64,000 nt of DNA, taken from positions 15,359,001 to 15,423,000 of the forward strand of contig NC_079888.1 of NCBI RefSeq assembly GCF_029227915.1. The letters are read 5' to 3'. Source of the stretch: Hydractinia symbiolongicarpus (taxonomy: Eukaryota > Cnidaria > Hydrozoa > Anthoathecata > Hydractiniidae). A model generated the notes under the pieces. The model was not told the DNA's origin and did no database searches. It saw only the letters and a list, made by a program, of their open reading frames with translations. Below, piece by piece: positions 1 to 12,492 of the stretch. The stretch's first letter is position 1, and every line of letters starts with the position of its first letter. The position numbers and the translations under genes are program-made.

Positions 1-857
1 CCAGTATATTGTGAGAAGAAAATCTCCAATTACGCGTGATTTCTGGATGCCATATATGTGATTGCCATATATGTCCGGCATTTTTAAGGTCGTTCCAATA
101 ATATTTTCACAGGCTTAAAAAGACACTGGGGACGTGGCTGACTTTTTAATGTAACTTTAACCGATGACATTATGACATTATGACATGGTCAAAATGATGA
201 ATTTGATGAATTTGCGTTCTTAATGACATTACGATCTTATCAAATCGTTCATACTGATAAAATCATTCAGTTTATTACATCAGAAGTTAAAGAACACTTC
301 ATCAATTTAATGCTTAATCAGCATTTTTAAATTCATGCATTCATGCGACAGCTCTCTTTCTTTGTGTCCTTTCACAGATGACACATTTTTTGTGACGTAT
401 GTTGTTTTTGGGAAAGATAGTTGCCAGTCATCCAAACATAATTGATTTATTGTTCTTTGTTGTTGTAAAAAAATATTCACTCTGCGCATGGGAAAGTCAG
501 GTAATCGTACCTTCTTTTTTTAACTAAGATGGCGTCAAAACTACGCAAAATGATTAGTTTTTAAGTCGTGAAAGAAGTTTATGATTTGAATGTTTCTTGT
601 AATAATATCCATGAAATTTTTTGCTACATTTAACGAATCTAGCTTTTTTAATGCCAAGTTTTACTGAATGATTGAAATCTAGGAAAACATCCAAATAATC
701 AGAGTTGGGATTATGTAAAGCAAACTATTTCTATACAAAAGTTTTTCCCACAATTCTCGTCAAAATATTGAAGTAAGACGGGTTTTTTTTTTACAAAAGT
801 ATTGTTTTTCCTTTCTATAACAGGGTAGAAATCATCTTGACATATTCTATTTTTTAC

Positions 858-919
858 ATCCTTGTCCCCAGGTTTGCTGCCTCTATCTACAAGTCACTAG
901 TGCTTAGGGGATGAGGTTG
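858..919. repeat. Short dispersed repeat with CCCCAGG / CTAGTGCTTA motifs
   Basis: The segment begins CTTGTCCCCAGG, continues through TTTGCTGCC and CTAGTGCTTA, and closes with GGGGATGAGGTTG. Its ends are therefore roughly inverted copies of each other. A related copy lies near 57693-57760, and the CCCCAGGG core with the CAACCTCATC flank recurs near 10121-10140. This fits a small fold-back repeat family; I cannot name it. Confidence 0.45.
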
Positions 920-3719
920 ATTTTAAGATAATCTGAGAAAAGAAATTTTACATCAGTGATAGGATACAAGTTTATATGAGTAAACAAAGAATAAAAAAAA
1001 AAAAAAACGTTCATAACCATGCAAGCAAAATTATGACCATATTCTTAATTTTTTGTTTAGTTTTCTCTTGAGTATTCTTATAGAGAATATTCTTATATAA
1101 ATGTAACTAAATATTGCTGGCGCGCTAATTTTAAGGTGATAGGTTTGACTTGACAGAAAGTACACATACGAACTTTTTATAAGAAACTGTAAAATATGAC
1201 CTGAGGCTGTCTGTTTTTATTTTGTTCTCATTTTTTAGCAAGTTGAAGACTTGTGTTGTTATAAAATTGTTTATATAAAAAAAAAGCGTTAAGAATAGTT
1301 TATGACGTCAGAATTATTAAAATCAACATTCTCGAATCTTAGTTTGGCAATTTTAAATGGTCAAACTGGCACGTGCTCCTCGATATCAAGAAATGCGTCC
1401 AACCGCCCTTCCTAAGTTACATCTCAATCGAGAATGTCTGCGGTGAAGAGTAGTCGGTGTAATCATGACTTGAATAAGAGGATTGGAACGGTGGAATATT
1501 TAATCTGTTGTTTTATTGCTCATTTAGATAAAAGAATGATAACAAGAACAGGTCGGTCAATAAAATGAATAGACACAAAGACTGTTATATTCATGCTAAA
1601 TTGAATTAAAGACCGTTACATGCAATGTCATCATCCGTCTAACGGTTTTAAAATACACAAACCTGGTTTCCACATTCTGGTATGCTAAACTGTCAACTGA
1701 CGATGCTAAACTGTCATCAAATTTATATAAATACGAACAAATATGTCACGAAAGTTATTTATCTCAAATATAACGTTATTGGTTATTTTACCATTACTGT
1801 CGATTGTACTTAAATGCTTTTTTTAAAACATAGTAAAGATCGAAAAGCATCAAACCAGGCGTTATTCAAGTTCGCGGGAAAAAATTCTTAACATTGTCCT
1901 GAGATTATGTTGCTTTCTTTACTAGCAGAAAATTAAAAACTTTTTTTTAACCAACACGGTATCTCTCTTCTTTTCCGCTTTTTCATTTGACTGCGTTTTC
2001 TTCTTCCATAGCGCAAAAGGTCACGAGTATAGCAAGTACGAACTTTGACATAATTAGATACTTTTCCCGCTCAAAGTTTTACTGATTAGAGTTTTCGTAA
2101 TGAGCCACACATGTAAACAAAAATACAGCCTGAGTTTGAGAAAATATTATTAAGCAATACCAGGGTTGAACCAGAAAAATAGTTTTGCCTATTAAAAAAT
2201 GGGTTTGTCATCTGATTTCACATTCGGACGAAATTGATGTGTCCATCAAAGATAAACGGTTTGTAAATAACTGTATATTTTAATAAGATAATTTTCAATA
2301 CGCATGAAATTGTTGGCTCATCAAAAAGTACGCTTTACGTCATAGGTGATATCTTATCAAATTTTTATCGTATTTCAAGTCAAAAGAATAACCTGAGGTA
2401 GTGTATTAAGTCACGTGTTATTTTTCTAAATTTTAAAGTAAATCTTTTATCATCATTTACACTACACCGTTCTCCTGCCAAAAAGAACTTTTATGATTCT
2501 AATTTGTTTAGAAAAATTCAAAAAAAATGTCCCAACTTATTACTTTTATATTTTAATAAATCCTTTAGATTAATATTTTATGGATACAACAACATCAAAG
2601 AGCGATTGTATTATTCTCGCCCCCAGAGTTCTTTAAGAATAACAGTACATAAGGGCGTAGTCAATTTAGGCGGCTTAGAGTAGGCAACCATCTCCCACCC
2701 CCACCCCACCCTCAGATAAAGTTATCAAGAATGAAAAATGTCAACTTAAAGAAAAGCTTGATTGCTTCATACGCAATTATTTGTATATCTTAAACTTTTT
2801 TGAGGAAATTTCATGATGTATTCCTAAAATTGCGAGCGCACTTTATCAATCTAAAAAATCTCTGCTCACTAGAATTTAACCATCGAGGACTGCTTTGTCA
2901 TTTAATACGAAAAGAAAGTCTATAGATGTTGCAATCCTGCCCCTTCAACTAAAAACCAGCGTCTGCACGTTTGGTTAACCTAAAAAAGAAGTCTGCGGAC
3001 GAGAATAATTTTATTTCATAATTGCCACAATTTTTATTTAGTCATCATTGTCCAGTGCGGAAATTTCACCTGCTGTGTTTTATTCCTGAGTCATCCGCTT
3101 CTCACCACATCTGTTCGCTACGGTTTTTTTAAAGTACGCAGTTACGGACCCCTTACTAGGATTCGTAGTAAATCTTACGTAAAAGAGTAAACGTAAGCCA
3201 TAAAACACTCTCTGCGATGGAAATTGTTCATCCTGTCTCGTAACTTGACGCATGAAATATGATAATAATTTTTGAAATTAAAATGAAGTGTTTATATCTT
3301 GCAAGAAATTAAATAAATACACGTTTTTATTTTATAAGAACATCTAAATTTCAGATGAGGCTAGATGTACTTATTATTTAGAAACTTTTTTATCTCCAAA
3401 TGTTTTTTTTTTTATTTTTTACGAAGGTAGATATACGGATGATAATGATAAGGATTTCAAAAAATAGATGATGTTGAAACATGAAGAATTACACTCTCTT
3501 TCTAAGAGATCTATTTCAAAAGATAGAGTTTGACATTTCGTGTCATCCATGGCATTTTGAATCTTTTCGGACATCAACTAAACGAGGTTGATATGCGAGG
3601 TCTTCTAAAGCTAGTCTATTAAAAATTTGTCCATTTTTTTGTGTTCAAATTATTTCTTCACCATGTCAAAAGCACAGTATGGGGTAGTACGACTTTCAAA
3701 ATTCATTAGCTTGACAAAA

Positions 3720-3908
3720 CCTTTATCTAATCCTCCATCATTCATAGCTTATCCGCCATCTTTCCTTAATTAATGAAAAAATGAAATACTTTATCAGTAG
3801 AAACCGGATTTAGATTCTCAGACAATCTTTTATTCACGACAACTTTCTAACGGTTTTTACATGTTTGTTTTTTTTCCTTTGTAGCAGTCCATATGTCTCC
3901 ACTATATG
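3720..3908 (+). repeat. Left copy of a diverged ~190-bp duplication
   Basis: This stretch shares a colinear series of matches with 5345-5545: a GCTTATC..CATC block, a TTCA(T)TCAC block followed by AACTTT, and a CCTTTGTA..CA..ATGTCTCCA block. Order and spacing are kept although many bases differ. It is either an old local duplication or two copies of an interspersed repeat. Confidence 0.5.
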
Positions 3909-5344
3909 TTAACGTATATTTGTTAAATTTATATTTATTTGTACAGAGCAACAGCACTTTTCAATAAAATACTAAACTTGAAAGCTTCGATAGCTATTCT
4001 CGAATCCATGCTCTGTATTGTTCGCATGGATTCAAGAATCTTTGATTAAAATAAGATGAGTTTTTAGGTAAGGCTTCAAACAAGATTATCTTATCAAAGT
4101 AAATCAAATGACACTTGCGTACTTTTCTTTTTATATGAATGTATTTTTGTTTTTAAGTAGCTCTACATGTATTTTAAAAGCATTTGGTTATTAAACAAGT
4201 GCTAAAAAATTACTAAGCAACTTTATGTTATACGCTAGGAGGAAGTTGATGTTGCATATCAGCAACTAAATAGGCTCAAAGATTCCGATTTTTCTTCCAA
4301 AATCTCTTATACACATTCACGGAACACTTATTATCCATACCGAATTATTATTTGTTGAAATCCAACAAAACTGGTAATTATTCGCAGGTTTATTGACATC
4401 TAAGCTGTTTCTCTGTGTTAAGCAACTTTTCAACTAGCAGTCAAGAATTTAAAATTTGGTTACTTTAATAAAAATACATGAATAAATTTTTACAGACAGG
4501 TTTGAAAGAAATTCTTTTAAACCCCATGGTACAGATAGGCAATATATTGGCGCAATATTAGGTACAACAGTTAATGAAATACATTACATTTAGTATAGAA
4601 TACCTTTAAGAAAATGTATTTCTGTCCTTTTTGCGTTTGGGAAATACACGCTTTTATAGTATACAAAAATTCTAATCATGTTCATTATTATTCTCATTTT
4701 CCTATAGTTTTAAACATTATTGTGTTAACCTAAAATCCCAGCCTGATATGCTTATAAAGTAAATTCTTAAAAAAAATTGCGTGTTTTTTTATCGTAACAT
4801 TCAATTTGAGAATTCATTCTCAAACATGACTACAGTTTTCTTTTTTTTTTAATAAAAGAAACATGTTTAAGAGAAAAAATAAGGCTTTTTTGTTTTGAAA
4901 AGTCGCGCAAAAAGTAAACTGCACGAGATTCTAACTTTACAATATACCGCCTTCCTTTTTTTGTTGTTGATCGCTCTGCAGTCTTTCTATGCTTCTTTTT
5001 AATATCAATTCAAAACAAAATTTTATTGATTTTATACTATATTTGACATCAATATTGTTTTCTGAGACTTGTACTTAGTACTGCCGAGATTTACTTTGTG
5101 AAATCAAAACTTACAAAAGAGCGCGAAAAATGATAGCACGAAATTTAATTGAATTAAGTTACGTTTAGGTAAACAATGAAATTAAATTATATACATTTTA
5201 GACATTTCTAAATATTATTTATTTTAGGACGTTGCTTGTACTAGAGAGATGCATTATTTCATGTCCAATGTGTATCAGCTTGTTTTTTATCACGTTAAAA
5301 CACGACATGGAGTAAAATCACGCATAAAAACTAATTATTTCAGT

Positions 5345-5545
5345 AAAGCGCTTATCGACTCCCCGACCATTTTATGGCTTATCTGTCATCCTTCTCAATA
5401 AGTATAAAAAAACTGTTAAACCGTAGAATTTATTTAGAAAATTAATTAACTCAGGTAATCCTTCATTCACCATAACTTTTTAACTCTTTCTACTTTTTGT
5501 GTATTCTCGTTGTTCCCTTGTAACAATCAAGATGTCTCCATATAC
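5345..5545 (+). repeat. Right copy of a diverged ~190-bp duplication
   Basis: Partner of 3720-3908 in direct orientation, about 1.6 kb away. The best-kept part is the block ending in ATGTCTCCATAT. No coding potential is seen in either copy. Confidence 0.5.
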
Positions 5546-7390
5546 AACCTTGTTTCCATGCTATTTTAACATCATGATTAGCTGTAAGTAACATACACTG
5601 GGAACAAGGATTCATCTACCGACGTAAAAAAAAACTAAAAAACTCTTGGGACGAGGTTGATTTTTGATTGAGTGTGCTTCATGTTAAAGACTACTATAAC
5701 AGAATACTACATGTTTGAATGATGACAACAATAATCCTGATGATTCTTGTCCATCAAAATCAACATCCAAACTTTTAAAGTAAGTTTCGGTAAAGTGGAT
5801 ATGTCAACTATTTGAGATAGTCAAAAAATACACCGCCATTTTGATGGCCTAGACATCTGCTTGATACTTTACACATTAATAAAAAATAACTGAAAAGCAA
5901 GTTATAATTGAACTTTTCTGGGAAGATTATTGACAGAACTATCCGTTAATATTTTTTAGTTTTGAAGTTAGTTAAAATAAGAATAACAGTTCCACTACAG
6001 GCACCTGTATGTATTGTCGTCCCTGCTACTACTACTGAGAAAAAGTGGTCCTAAAAGATATAACCCCAAACAACAATTCTACTTACGGTCACGGTTGGTA
6101 AAAATACAATGCTTAATTTTTGACAAACATTGAGACAATGACCAAAAAACACACCAGACATGACGTCAATATTTCAACATTTTTTGACACCTAAATGCAT
6201 TCTTGGTCAAAATTTATCTAAAATGATAGCTATTCCGTTTTTAACAAACATTTACCCAATGAACAAAAGAAGCATCAGAATTTTTATTTTTTAAGACAAA
6301 TATATTTGAGTCAAAATTAAGCTTAAAATGAAAACATGTTCCGTACTTATCAAAAAGTATGCATCTGAACAAAAAAAGGGGAAACAGATTCGAGACTTCA
6401 CACCCAGTCACCCTCTTGTTTTAGATTGTATCAAGAACCAATAACTTTTAAATAAAAAGTGACCGCGAGAATCTGGTGGACAAGAGAAGCAATTGATTTT
6501 TATAACAAATCCGTTGTCAAAGCTCAACAAAAAAGACTAAAGGCAATGCCACTATTAATGAAAAGCAAAAACAATTTTAAATTTAACGAAAAATACTGAT
6601 TTCAAGGCTCAAATTTTGGCAATAAATTGAGGTGAAAACGAAATTAAAACTTGAAATTGTGTTTCTTCGATCTATTCAGATTTGTTCACTGTGCCACTTT
6701 TTTGGTAAAAAAAAATGCAGATTTTTTCCTTTTGGTACTAATTTGGGCCTATATTGTGATACCACTACCGTGGTAGGCTTGTTTTATTTGTTCTCTATAT
6801 CAAAAACAGAACATACCGAACAAATGGCATGACACAAGGCGACTTGACTTTTTATCTAGTATAATAATAATAATGCAATACAATCAATGTAAAGTACTTG
6901 GACCTTTTTACAAAATTCAACCAAATAAAAAGGAAGATATCATCGGCTTTAGCAGCTTCTTACTTTTGCTTCGACAAAGAACACACAACAATTACTTTAA
7001 TTTGCGATAATTCAGCAACAACAATTTTTCTCCATTTTAATTTCCGTTATCAAAAAATCAACTAGCTTTTAAGTCTTTTGTTTTACAACATTCCCGCTAA
7101 AATATTTCTAACCGCTATTATTATAACCTAAATTTCATTACCAATACCCTTTTTTATTAGACCTGCAGTTCTTTGGGTGATCAAAATTATATTCCACTAC
7201 AGGTTATTCTTCATCGTTTCACATAAAAGCAAGCCGACATGTTGCAGTAATCTAAGACTTCCACTTAATCAAATGATATGAATTTCTGTTTTAAATTCGT
7301 CTGTTTTCATTTCTGTCGCTTGTGTATTCAAAGAAGTAACAGCAATCCAGCCAACAGAACCATGCTAGAAAAGGTTTTCGTAGTATTGAA

Positions 7391-7740
7391 ACTTAACACT
7401 GCACAGGTCTGGGCATTAGCAAAAAGATAGCAGGACCAAATTATTAACTTTTTGTATTTTGCGTGGTTGATGGTCTAAAAAAAAATTATGGTTAATTTCG
7501 CAGTGGTTGATATGTACGAAAAGAAGCGAAAATGCTTAGTCAGGTCTGCTGTTTCGTCATTGCTAAGTTTTTAGTTTTTATCAGTACTAAATATTATTAA
7601 TGTATCAAATTAGTTAAAGATTGCATGATTTATTACGTATTGGCCATGTTTTCCTCGCCTTATGCTGGCGCTTAGGTAAAGGTCCCAAATTCTGCCCTGC
7701 AAAGTACTTTACTAGTGTCCAGATCTGTGCGGTATAAAAC
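7391..7740. mobile_element. ~350-bp MITE with imperfect terminal inverted repeats
   Basis: The left end (about 7393-7420) reads TAACACTGCACAGGTCTGGG and onward. The right end (about 7705-7738), read on the other strand, begins TTATACCGCACAGATCTGGA, so roughly 30 bp are inverted copies. The interior has no open frame. A third copy of this terminus lies at 23510-23555, which supports a dispersed family. Superfamily is not clear, because no obvious target-site duplication is visible. The right end lies about 16 bp from the GPCR stop codon, so the element probably forms part of that gene's 3' UTR. Confidence 0.55.
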
Positions 7741-7755
7741 TCTGCAATTTATGCT

Positions 7756-8826
7756 TCACGTACATCGCAGTATATTTCTCACTTCTTTATTTATCGTTTT
7801 TAAACGAAGAATAAAATTTAACGGCCTCCACAATGCACTCGATAAAATCGATAAGTAGGTTACATCTCGTAACGTGTGAATAAACATACAATTGCAATCT
7901 CGGCACAAATTCATGTATGCTGTCATAACAACCGACGGCGAGTACGTTACCAAAAACACGACAAGTAATATGATGAACGATTTGTTTACTCGTTGTTCCG
8001 ACAGTGAAGAAGCTCTCAGTTTTCTCAGGTCGACGCATGCGGTGCTGTTACCAGTAGGGTTTTCATACTTCATCTGTTTGTGTTTCCATTGTCTATCTCG
8101 TGTGGTATTTTGTGGAATACTTCCATTTGAGTTGTAAATATCAAGTTTGATGTCAACATTCTCCATCTTTTCTTCTGTCGGATAATACCGCGCCGCTCTG
8201 TCTGGTTTTGTCACCTCCATAGTTACAGAGTGCGTTGGGAGTTTGGATGAACCGAAATATCTCTTGTAAACCATGGCTGCAAAAACCAAACTCAAAGCTG
8301 TAATAACCACAGTGAAATAAGAAAAGATTGCTAAATATCTTATGTAGCCTATTTTAAAATAAGGTATCACTAGCAAATTCGATAAAATCCAAGTTGATGA
8401 TATCATTAAAGAGGATTGCCAAACGTTCAGTCCTTTTCGATATTTGAGTGGTTTCAGCAGTGCAACGATCCGGTCAATGCATAGTAATGACATTGTCAAA
8501 ATGGACACTCCATTGATTGCAAACAAGCCAAAGTGGGTAATGTATATGTCTGGTTGAAGTATTGCTTTGTGTAAAGCTTCTTTGACATGGCCATAGACTG
8601 AAACAGTATCTGAGACGATTGCTGTCAGGAAATCTGCAATAGTTATATTCAGTAGCAGCTTATAGAATACTGATTTCTGTAGAAGTTTCTTGTTTCGAAT
8701 GAACACCAATAATATAAGTGCATTCAGTGTTGCCGTGGTAACAAGAAGTACAGCTGATATGGTGACCGAGAAGTAGGACAGAACAGTTTTGCCATGATTA
8801 TTACTGCACGAACTGGCCGAGCTCAT
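7756..8826 (-). CDS. Class A (rhodopsin-like) G-protein-coupled receptor, single exon
   Basis: The 356-residue product is a seven-transmembrane receptor of the plasma membrane; its ligand is unknown. Visible hallmarks: TM1 with N35; TM2 with the LxxxD-type aspartate D65; a DRI version of the DRY motif at residues 118-120 followed by a PLKYR loop; TM4 with W146 and P155; TM6 with P297 in a TYSP context instead of CWxP; TM7 with an RPLNFIL segment (about 334-340) in place of NPxxY. The third intracellular loop is long (about 190-282) and rich in charged residues. The second extracellular loop is almost absent, and the usual TM3 cysteine is not evident. Potential N-glycosylation at the N-terminus is weak. 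The first methionine opens the frame just before TM1. Such diverged intronless receptors are common in cnidarians; orthology cannot be assigned. The frame is uninterrupted, so I take the gene as functional. Confidence 0.88.
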   Translation of the reverse strand: MSSASSCSNNHGKTVLSYFSVTISAVLLVTTATLNALILLVFIRNKKLLQKSVFYKLLLNITIADFLTAIVSDTVSVYGHVKEALHKAILQPDIYITHFGLFAINGVSILTMSLLCIDRIVALLKPLKYRKGLNVWQSSLMISSTWILSNLLVIPYFKIGYIRYLAIFSYFTVVITALSLVFAAMVYKRYFGSSKLPTHSVTMEVTKPDRAARYYPTEEKMENVDIKLDIYNSNGSIPQNTTRDRQWKHKQMKYENPTGNSTACVDLRKLRASSLSEQRVNKSFIILLVVFLVTYSPSVVMTAYMNLCRDCNCMFIHTLRDVTYLSILSSALWRPLNFILRLKTINKEVRNILRCT

Positions 8827-10593
8827 TCCGGTGATTGAATAACTGGTAAAAAGAAATAAATATAAAAATGTCTATAGCCCTTGTTACGCTAAATTTCCTT
8901 TGTGATACGAAAGATGTCGTTTTTGGAATTAAAAATGATAGCTGGGTGTCCACTGCAAACTCCTTAAAAAATTTAAACTATTGCAATACTCGCATTGTCC
9001 GCCTTCCAAAAGGAATGCTAATTTGCATATTGAATCTTAAAAGCTGTTGTTAAAAAAGTGTAAAGTCCAACATTTAGACTATAGATAATATTTTCATCAT
9101 AACGACTTATAATAACAACTTGTTACCCAAATTATCAGGCGGAATTTTTATTTACTCGTAAGCAAACACATAGAAATTCTTGTTTAGTGGTGTTTAATCC
9201 TGTATTTAACACGTAATTTTGCAGACGATTGGGGAAAGTTTGAGAAGTCCTCACGAAATACTTAGCTGGAAGAGGATCTAACCAACTGGGCAAAGTGTTG
9301 CTAGCAAGGAAGGAAAAACTGCAAAATCATTCGTACGCTCTGTTTTTCATATAAACCAAACAATACGTGCTGGACTTAAGGCTGAGAATTTTAAGCTATT
9401 TGATTATTTTATTTGATGTTAGAGAAAAATCACATGCATCGTGATGTGAATATAAAGTGGCGTAAGCTTATTTTATAAGCAGTGGCTCAATGTGCCTTTA
9501 AGCGTAAAATGTTCGCATCTGACTGGCTGTGATGTGTTTTTTAGGTGAAGCTAAAAATTTCTAGAAATGGCTAAAAATAATCATTTTTCTAAAGGTATGC
9601 ACAAAAACAGAGGTCAACCTTTTTTCCTAAGAATTTAAAGAATACGGATTCCTTAACTTTATCCGGGTAAAAAACTTCGCGGGTAACGGAGTGATTCTGT
9701 GACGAAAATCCACGGCTCATATCTATATTAGGCAAATACCCCATTTCACTAAGGTGTTTCGCCAACTATTGCATTTGCATAACTAGATATCTTACCGTCC
9801 AGGGAAACTTAAACTTCACAATACCGATATAATTAACCTTTCACAAAGATATTTATTCACGGGGAACTAAAGACTGGGAAGTGTTATGTGCAGGAAATTT
9901 TTTAAATTATATGAAAGAGCGGAAATTGGGGGGGGATTAGGATTAGTGGTCAGTGTTATATATCGACTTTGTTTAGAAAGTCCAATAAGTAACCCCAAAA
10001 GGATGTAAGAACAATGTTGATGAAAGAAAGCATAATTTCGAGGAAATTGGAGCCAGTTCTACAGCTCAAAAAATGAAACATCACGAATTGTGCTTATGTT
10101 GTGTTTCATAATATTAGAGCAACCTCATCCCCAGGGCATCTTCTATCATTTCTAACATTGGAAGGCGATACGTGTCGCCGTGTCGGTTATAGAAAACAGA
10201 CGACAGGCACTGGAAACAAGGTTGGGTATTAGAGATGAACCATCATATTTGAATACCACCGACAAAAAACGATGTTCATGCGCAAACCGAGTCAAATATG
10301 TGACTTGCCTTAAATGACATGGGTTTACCCGTGTTTGTGGTGAAGGCACTTGCTAAACATGCCGGCGCTATAAAGCGAACCACGTACCTAGCCAATACGA
10401 AATCCATAACCACTCTGTTGCCGGCCACTAATGTTTGTGAAGGAAAGTTTTCTATTAAAGTGCATATGGAATGCCTAAAAGCGAGCAAATTCAACGTCTT
10501 AACGTAAAACATCATGCTTACAAAAAATTTTAAAATACAATGCCACCATATTTAGAAAGTTGACGCCATTTTTGATGACGTTGTATGTATTCA
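8827..10593. other. Intergenic region between the GPCR and the coiled-coil gene
   Basis: No gene is supported. A short plus-strand frame at 10319-10507 and its antisense partner have no recognisable domain and no convincing splice partners. The CCCCAGGG-type repeat motif occurs near 10121-10140. A G-run lies near 9927. The GPCR promoter should lie just right of 8826, but no clear TATA element is visible there. Confidence 0.5.
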
Positions 10594-10619
10594 TTGACGT
10601 CAAATTTGAACCATATAAA
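10594..10619 (+). promoter_or_regulatory. CRE-like site and TATA box upstream of the coiled-coil gene
   Basis: A perfect CRE-type octamer TGACGTCA lies at 10594-10601 and a TATAAA at 10614-10619, about 55 bases before the start codon at 10671. The arrangement suits a core promoter with a CREB/ATF-family site. The assignment is from motif and position only. Confidence 0.45.
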
Positions 10620-10670
10620 GCTATGTGTTGCTGAGAAACATAATCATTTAAAGTTTGCTTGTGAAAGTTC

Positions 10671-12277
10671 ATGATGGGTAAACGAAAGGTGAAAAAGAAT
10701 CGGAAAAAAAAAGAATCAAATGAGAAACAGGTTGTACACAACCAGTGTATAGAAAATATATCTGCCGTTGACGTCAAGCAAAGCAGTGAGTCAGACGTCG
10801 ACGTTATTAAAGAAAATGCAACAATAGTGGCAGATGAAGAAAAACTAAGCATTGCAACCAACCACGTGAGTTTAATATGATCCGCGGCTAATGTATGTCG
10901 CACAAAGGAATACTTTACTAGTGTAACTGTGACAATATATCAAGTAGTTCTTCAGACGCCCTGGCGTTGTGGTTATAACTCTTGTAGTTTGTGCGGGTGA
11001 GACTGGGGTTCGATTCCTCTTGGCGGCGATTAAATATGGTCGAGTGAATATTATCACAGCTCCGGGTTAACCCACGCCATGTGAGGGAAATTAGAAGGAT
11101 GGCACAATATGGTATGAAGTTAGATGTGGAAGGGAGTTGTCTGATAGAGCGCGGACCCTAATTGGGTCTGCGTAGCTGAAAACAAACAGTAATTAAGTAC
11201 TCTGGGACTTCCCAAATAAGCCTTCCGGAAATAATAGACAGGCATTTGTGAGGCTAGCCATGTAAATATGCACATCATCTATATATCTTCTGCATTAAAA
11301 TATGTGTCTTTTATGACCCCTACTATTCTTAGGTTGCAGAAAGCGATGTTGCCATTAATGTTATGGAGAAACAGCTAAATGTTAACACACAGATTATCCT
11401 ATCATTAAAAAATGATATCGCCAATCAAGCTATCGATATTGAAGCTAAGACAGCAACCATAGCCGCAATAAAAATCGATCAGCAAAGATTAAATGCAGTT
11501 TGTAATGCAATTTCAAAACAGAATGAAATTCTTGAGAAGGAGCTAGCTGAGATAAAGTTAGGAAATAAAACCATCAATGAAAAATTAAAGGAGATGAATC
11601 AACAAAATGCGTACTTGAATGCTACTGTTGAAGAATATGAAAAAGAGATTAATGTAGCCGAATCACGCAGCAAATTGTTGGAAATTCAACTTTTGGAATC
11701 AACACAAAAGACAAAAGGTTATGAAGACGAGCGTGCACGCCTGTTAAATGAAATTGCAACTCTGAAGAAGGAAAATGAGAAGCAGATTGAAGAAATCAAG
11801 AATGCTAAGCTGATAATATCAAGATATAAATGTGATATGGAAGAAAAGAATCAGGAATTAACCAATAGAAAAGAAAAGGAAGAGAAAATCCTTCAAGAGA
11901 ATGAAAGCACCGTTGCGAAGTTGCTAGCACAGCATGCCATAGAAGTTTCTCTTTTGCAGTTGCGGCTTGAGAAAGAACGTGACCAAAAAGAGAATGAGAT
12001 TTCAAATTTATCAAATAAAATAGACTTTAAGAAATCCGAAATTTCCAAACTTCAAGAACGGAAGTGCGATCTTAAAGCTAATCTAAAATCTTCAAAAGAA
12101 AGATTTTACAAATCATATGCGTGCACACAGGATATGGTTGGAGATTTCATAAATGACATCGGAAAAAAATACTCAACAAGATGTTTTTACAAACCCAGGA
12201 TCAAATGTTCGACTGTTAGATCTCGTCTACGGTTGATAATGGACAAGACAGAAGACGAGTTCTCAATGCTTCATTAA
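10671..12277 (+). CDS. Two-exon coiled-coil protein, function unknown
   Basis: Exon 1 is 10671-10865 and ends at a GTGAGT donor; exon 2 is 11333-12277 and follows a pyrimidine-rich TTCTTAG acceptor. Both junctions are phase 0, giving 379 residues. The N-terminus is highly basic (MMGKRKVKKNRKKK), like a nuclear localisation signal, followed by an acidic stretch in exon 1. Most of exon 2 is a long heptad-rich coiled coil (about residues 75-320) with many E, K, N and L. The C-terminal 60 residues are basic and not coiled coil, ending DEFSMLH. There is no signal peptide or membrane segment. I do not recognise the family; a nuclear or cytoskeletal scaffold is possible but unproven. An AATAAA lies 12 bases after the stop. 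The start could equally be the second ATG of the ATGATG pair. Confidence 0.75.
10955..11235 (+). mobile_element. tRNA-derived SINE in the intron of the coiled-coil gene
   Basis: A tRNA-like head is visible at about 10955-11029. It has an A box TGGCGTTGTGG (10962-10972), a B box GGTTCGATTCC (11007-11017) at tRNA-like spacing, and partly complementary acceptor-stem ends (GACGCC and GGCG). These internal promoters would drive RNA polymerase III. A non-tRNA body follows, containing a small GGACCC/GGGTCT inverted repeat near 11153-11170. The 3' end is not sharply defined. It lies wholly inside the intron 10866-11332 in the sense direction. Confidence 0.65.
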
Positions 12278-12289
12278 GAAGCAGAGTTT

Positions 12290-12295
12290 AATAAA
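12290..12295 (+). terminator. Polyadenylation signal AATAAA
   Basis: A canonical AATAAA begins 12 bases after the stop codon of the coiled-coil gene and is followed by an AT-rich, TTATTATTATT-type tract. This implies a very short 3' UTR. Confidence 0.55.
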
Positions 12296-12492
12296 CATTT
12301 TTAATTACTTATATATTATTATTATTGTGTTTTTTATTTACTTATTTATTATTATTTTATTATCAAAAATTGCTGAATTTTATTGCTAAACTGTTTATTG
12401 TTGAATTGTCAAAAATATGGACCAAAGGGACCAAACGAGAAGATGTTTATTCCGGTTTTGAACATAACAAGTCGAATGTTTTACGTCTTTAA

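Larger units (their letters stand above)
1..7390. other. Intergenic, AT-rich, no gene recognised
   Basis: No reading frame of convincing length or composition and no splice-linked exon series is visible on either strand. The stretch holds homopolymer runs (A-run near 990, T-runs near 3405 and 4840), a short dispersed repeat at 858-919, and a diverged duplication (3720-3908 and 5345-5545). Around 6120-6330 there is loosely periodic sequence. It may carry regulatory DNA for the GPCR gene to its right, but nothing in the sequence shows that. Confidence 0.6.

Noticed and set aside
10319-10507. 62-codon plus frame upstream of the coiled-coil gene as an extra exon
   Set aside because: No donor or acceptor joins it in phase to exon 1, and a TATA box and ATG lie downstream of it.
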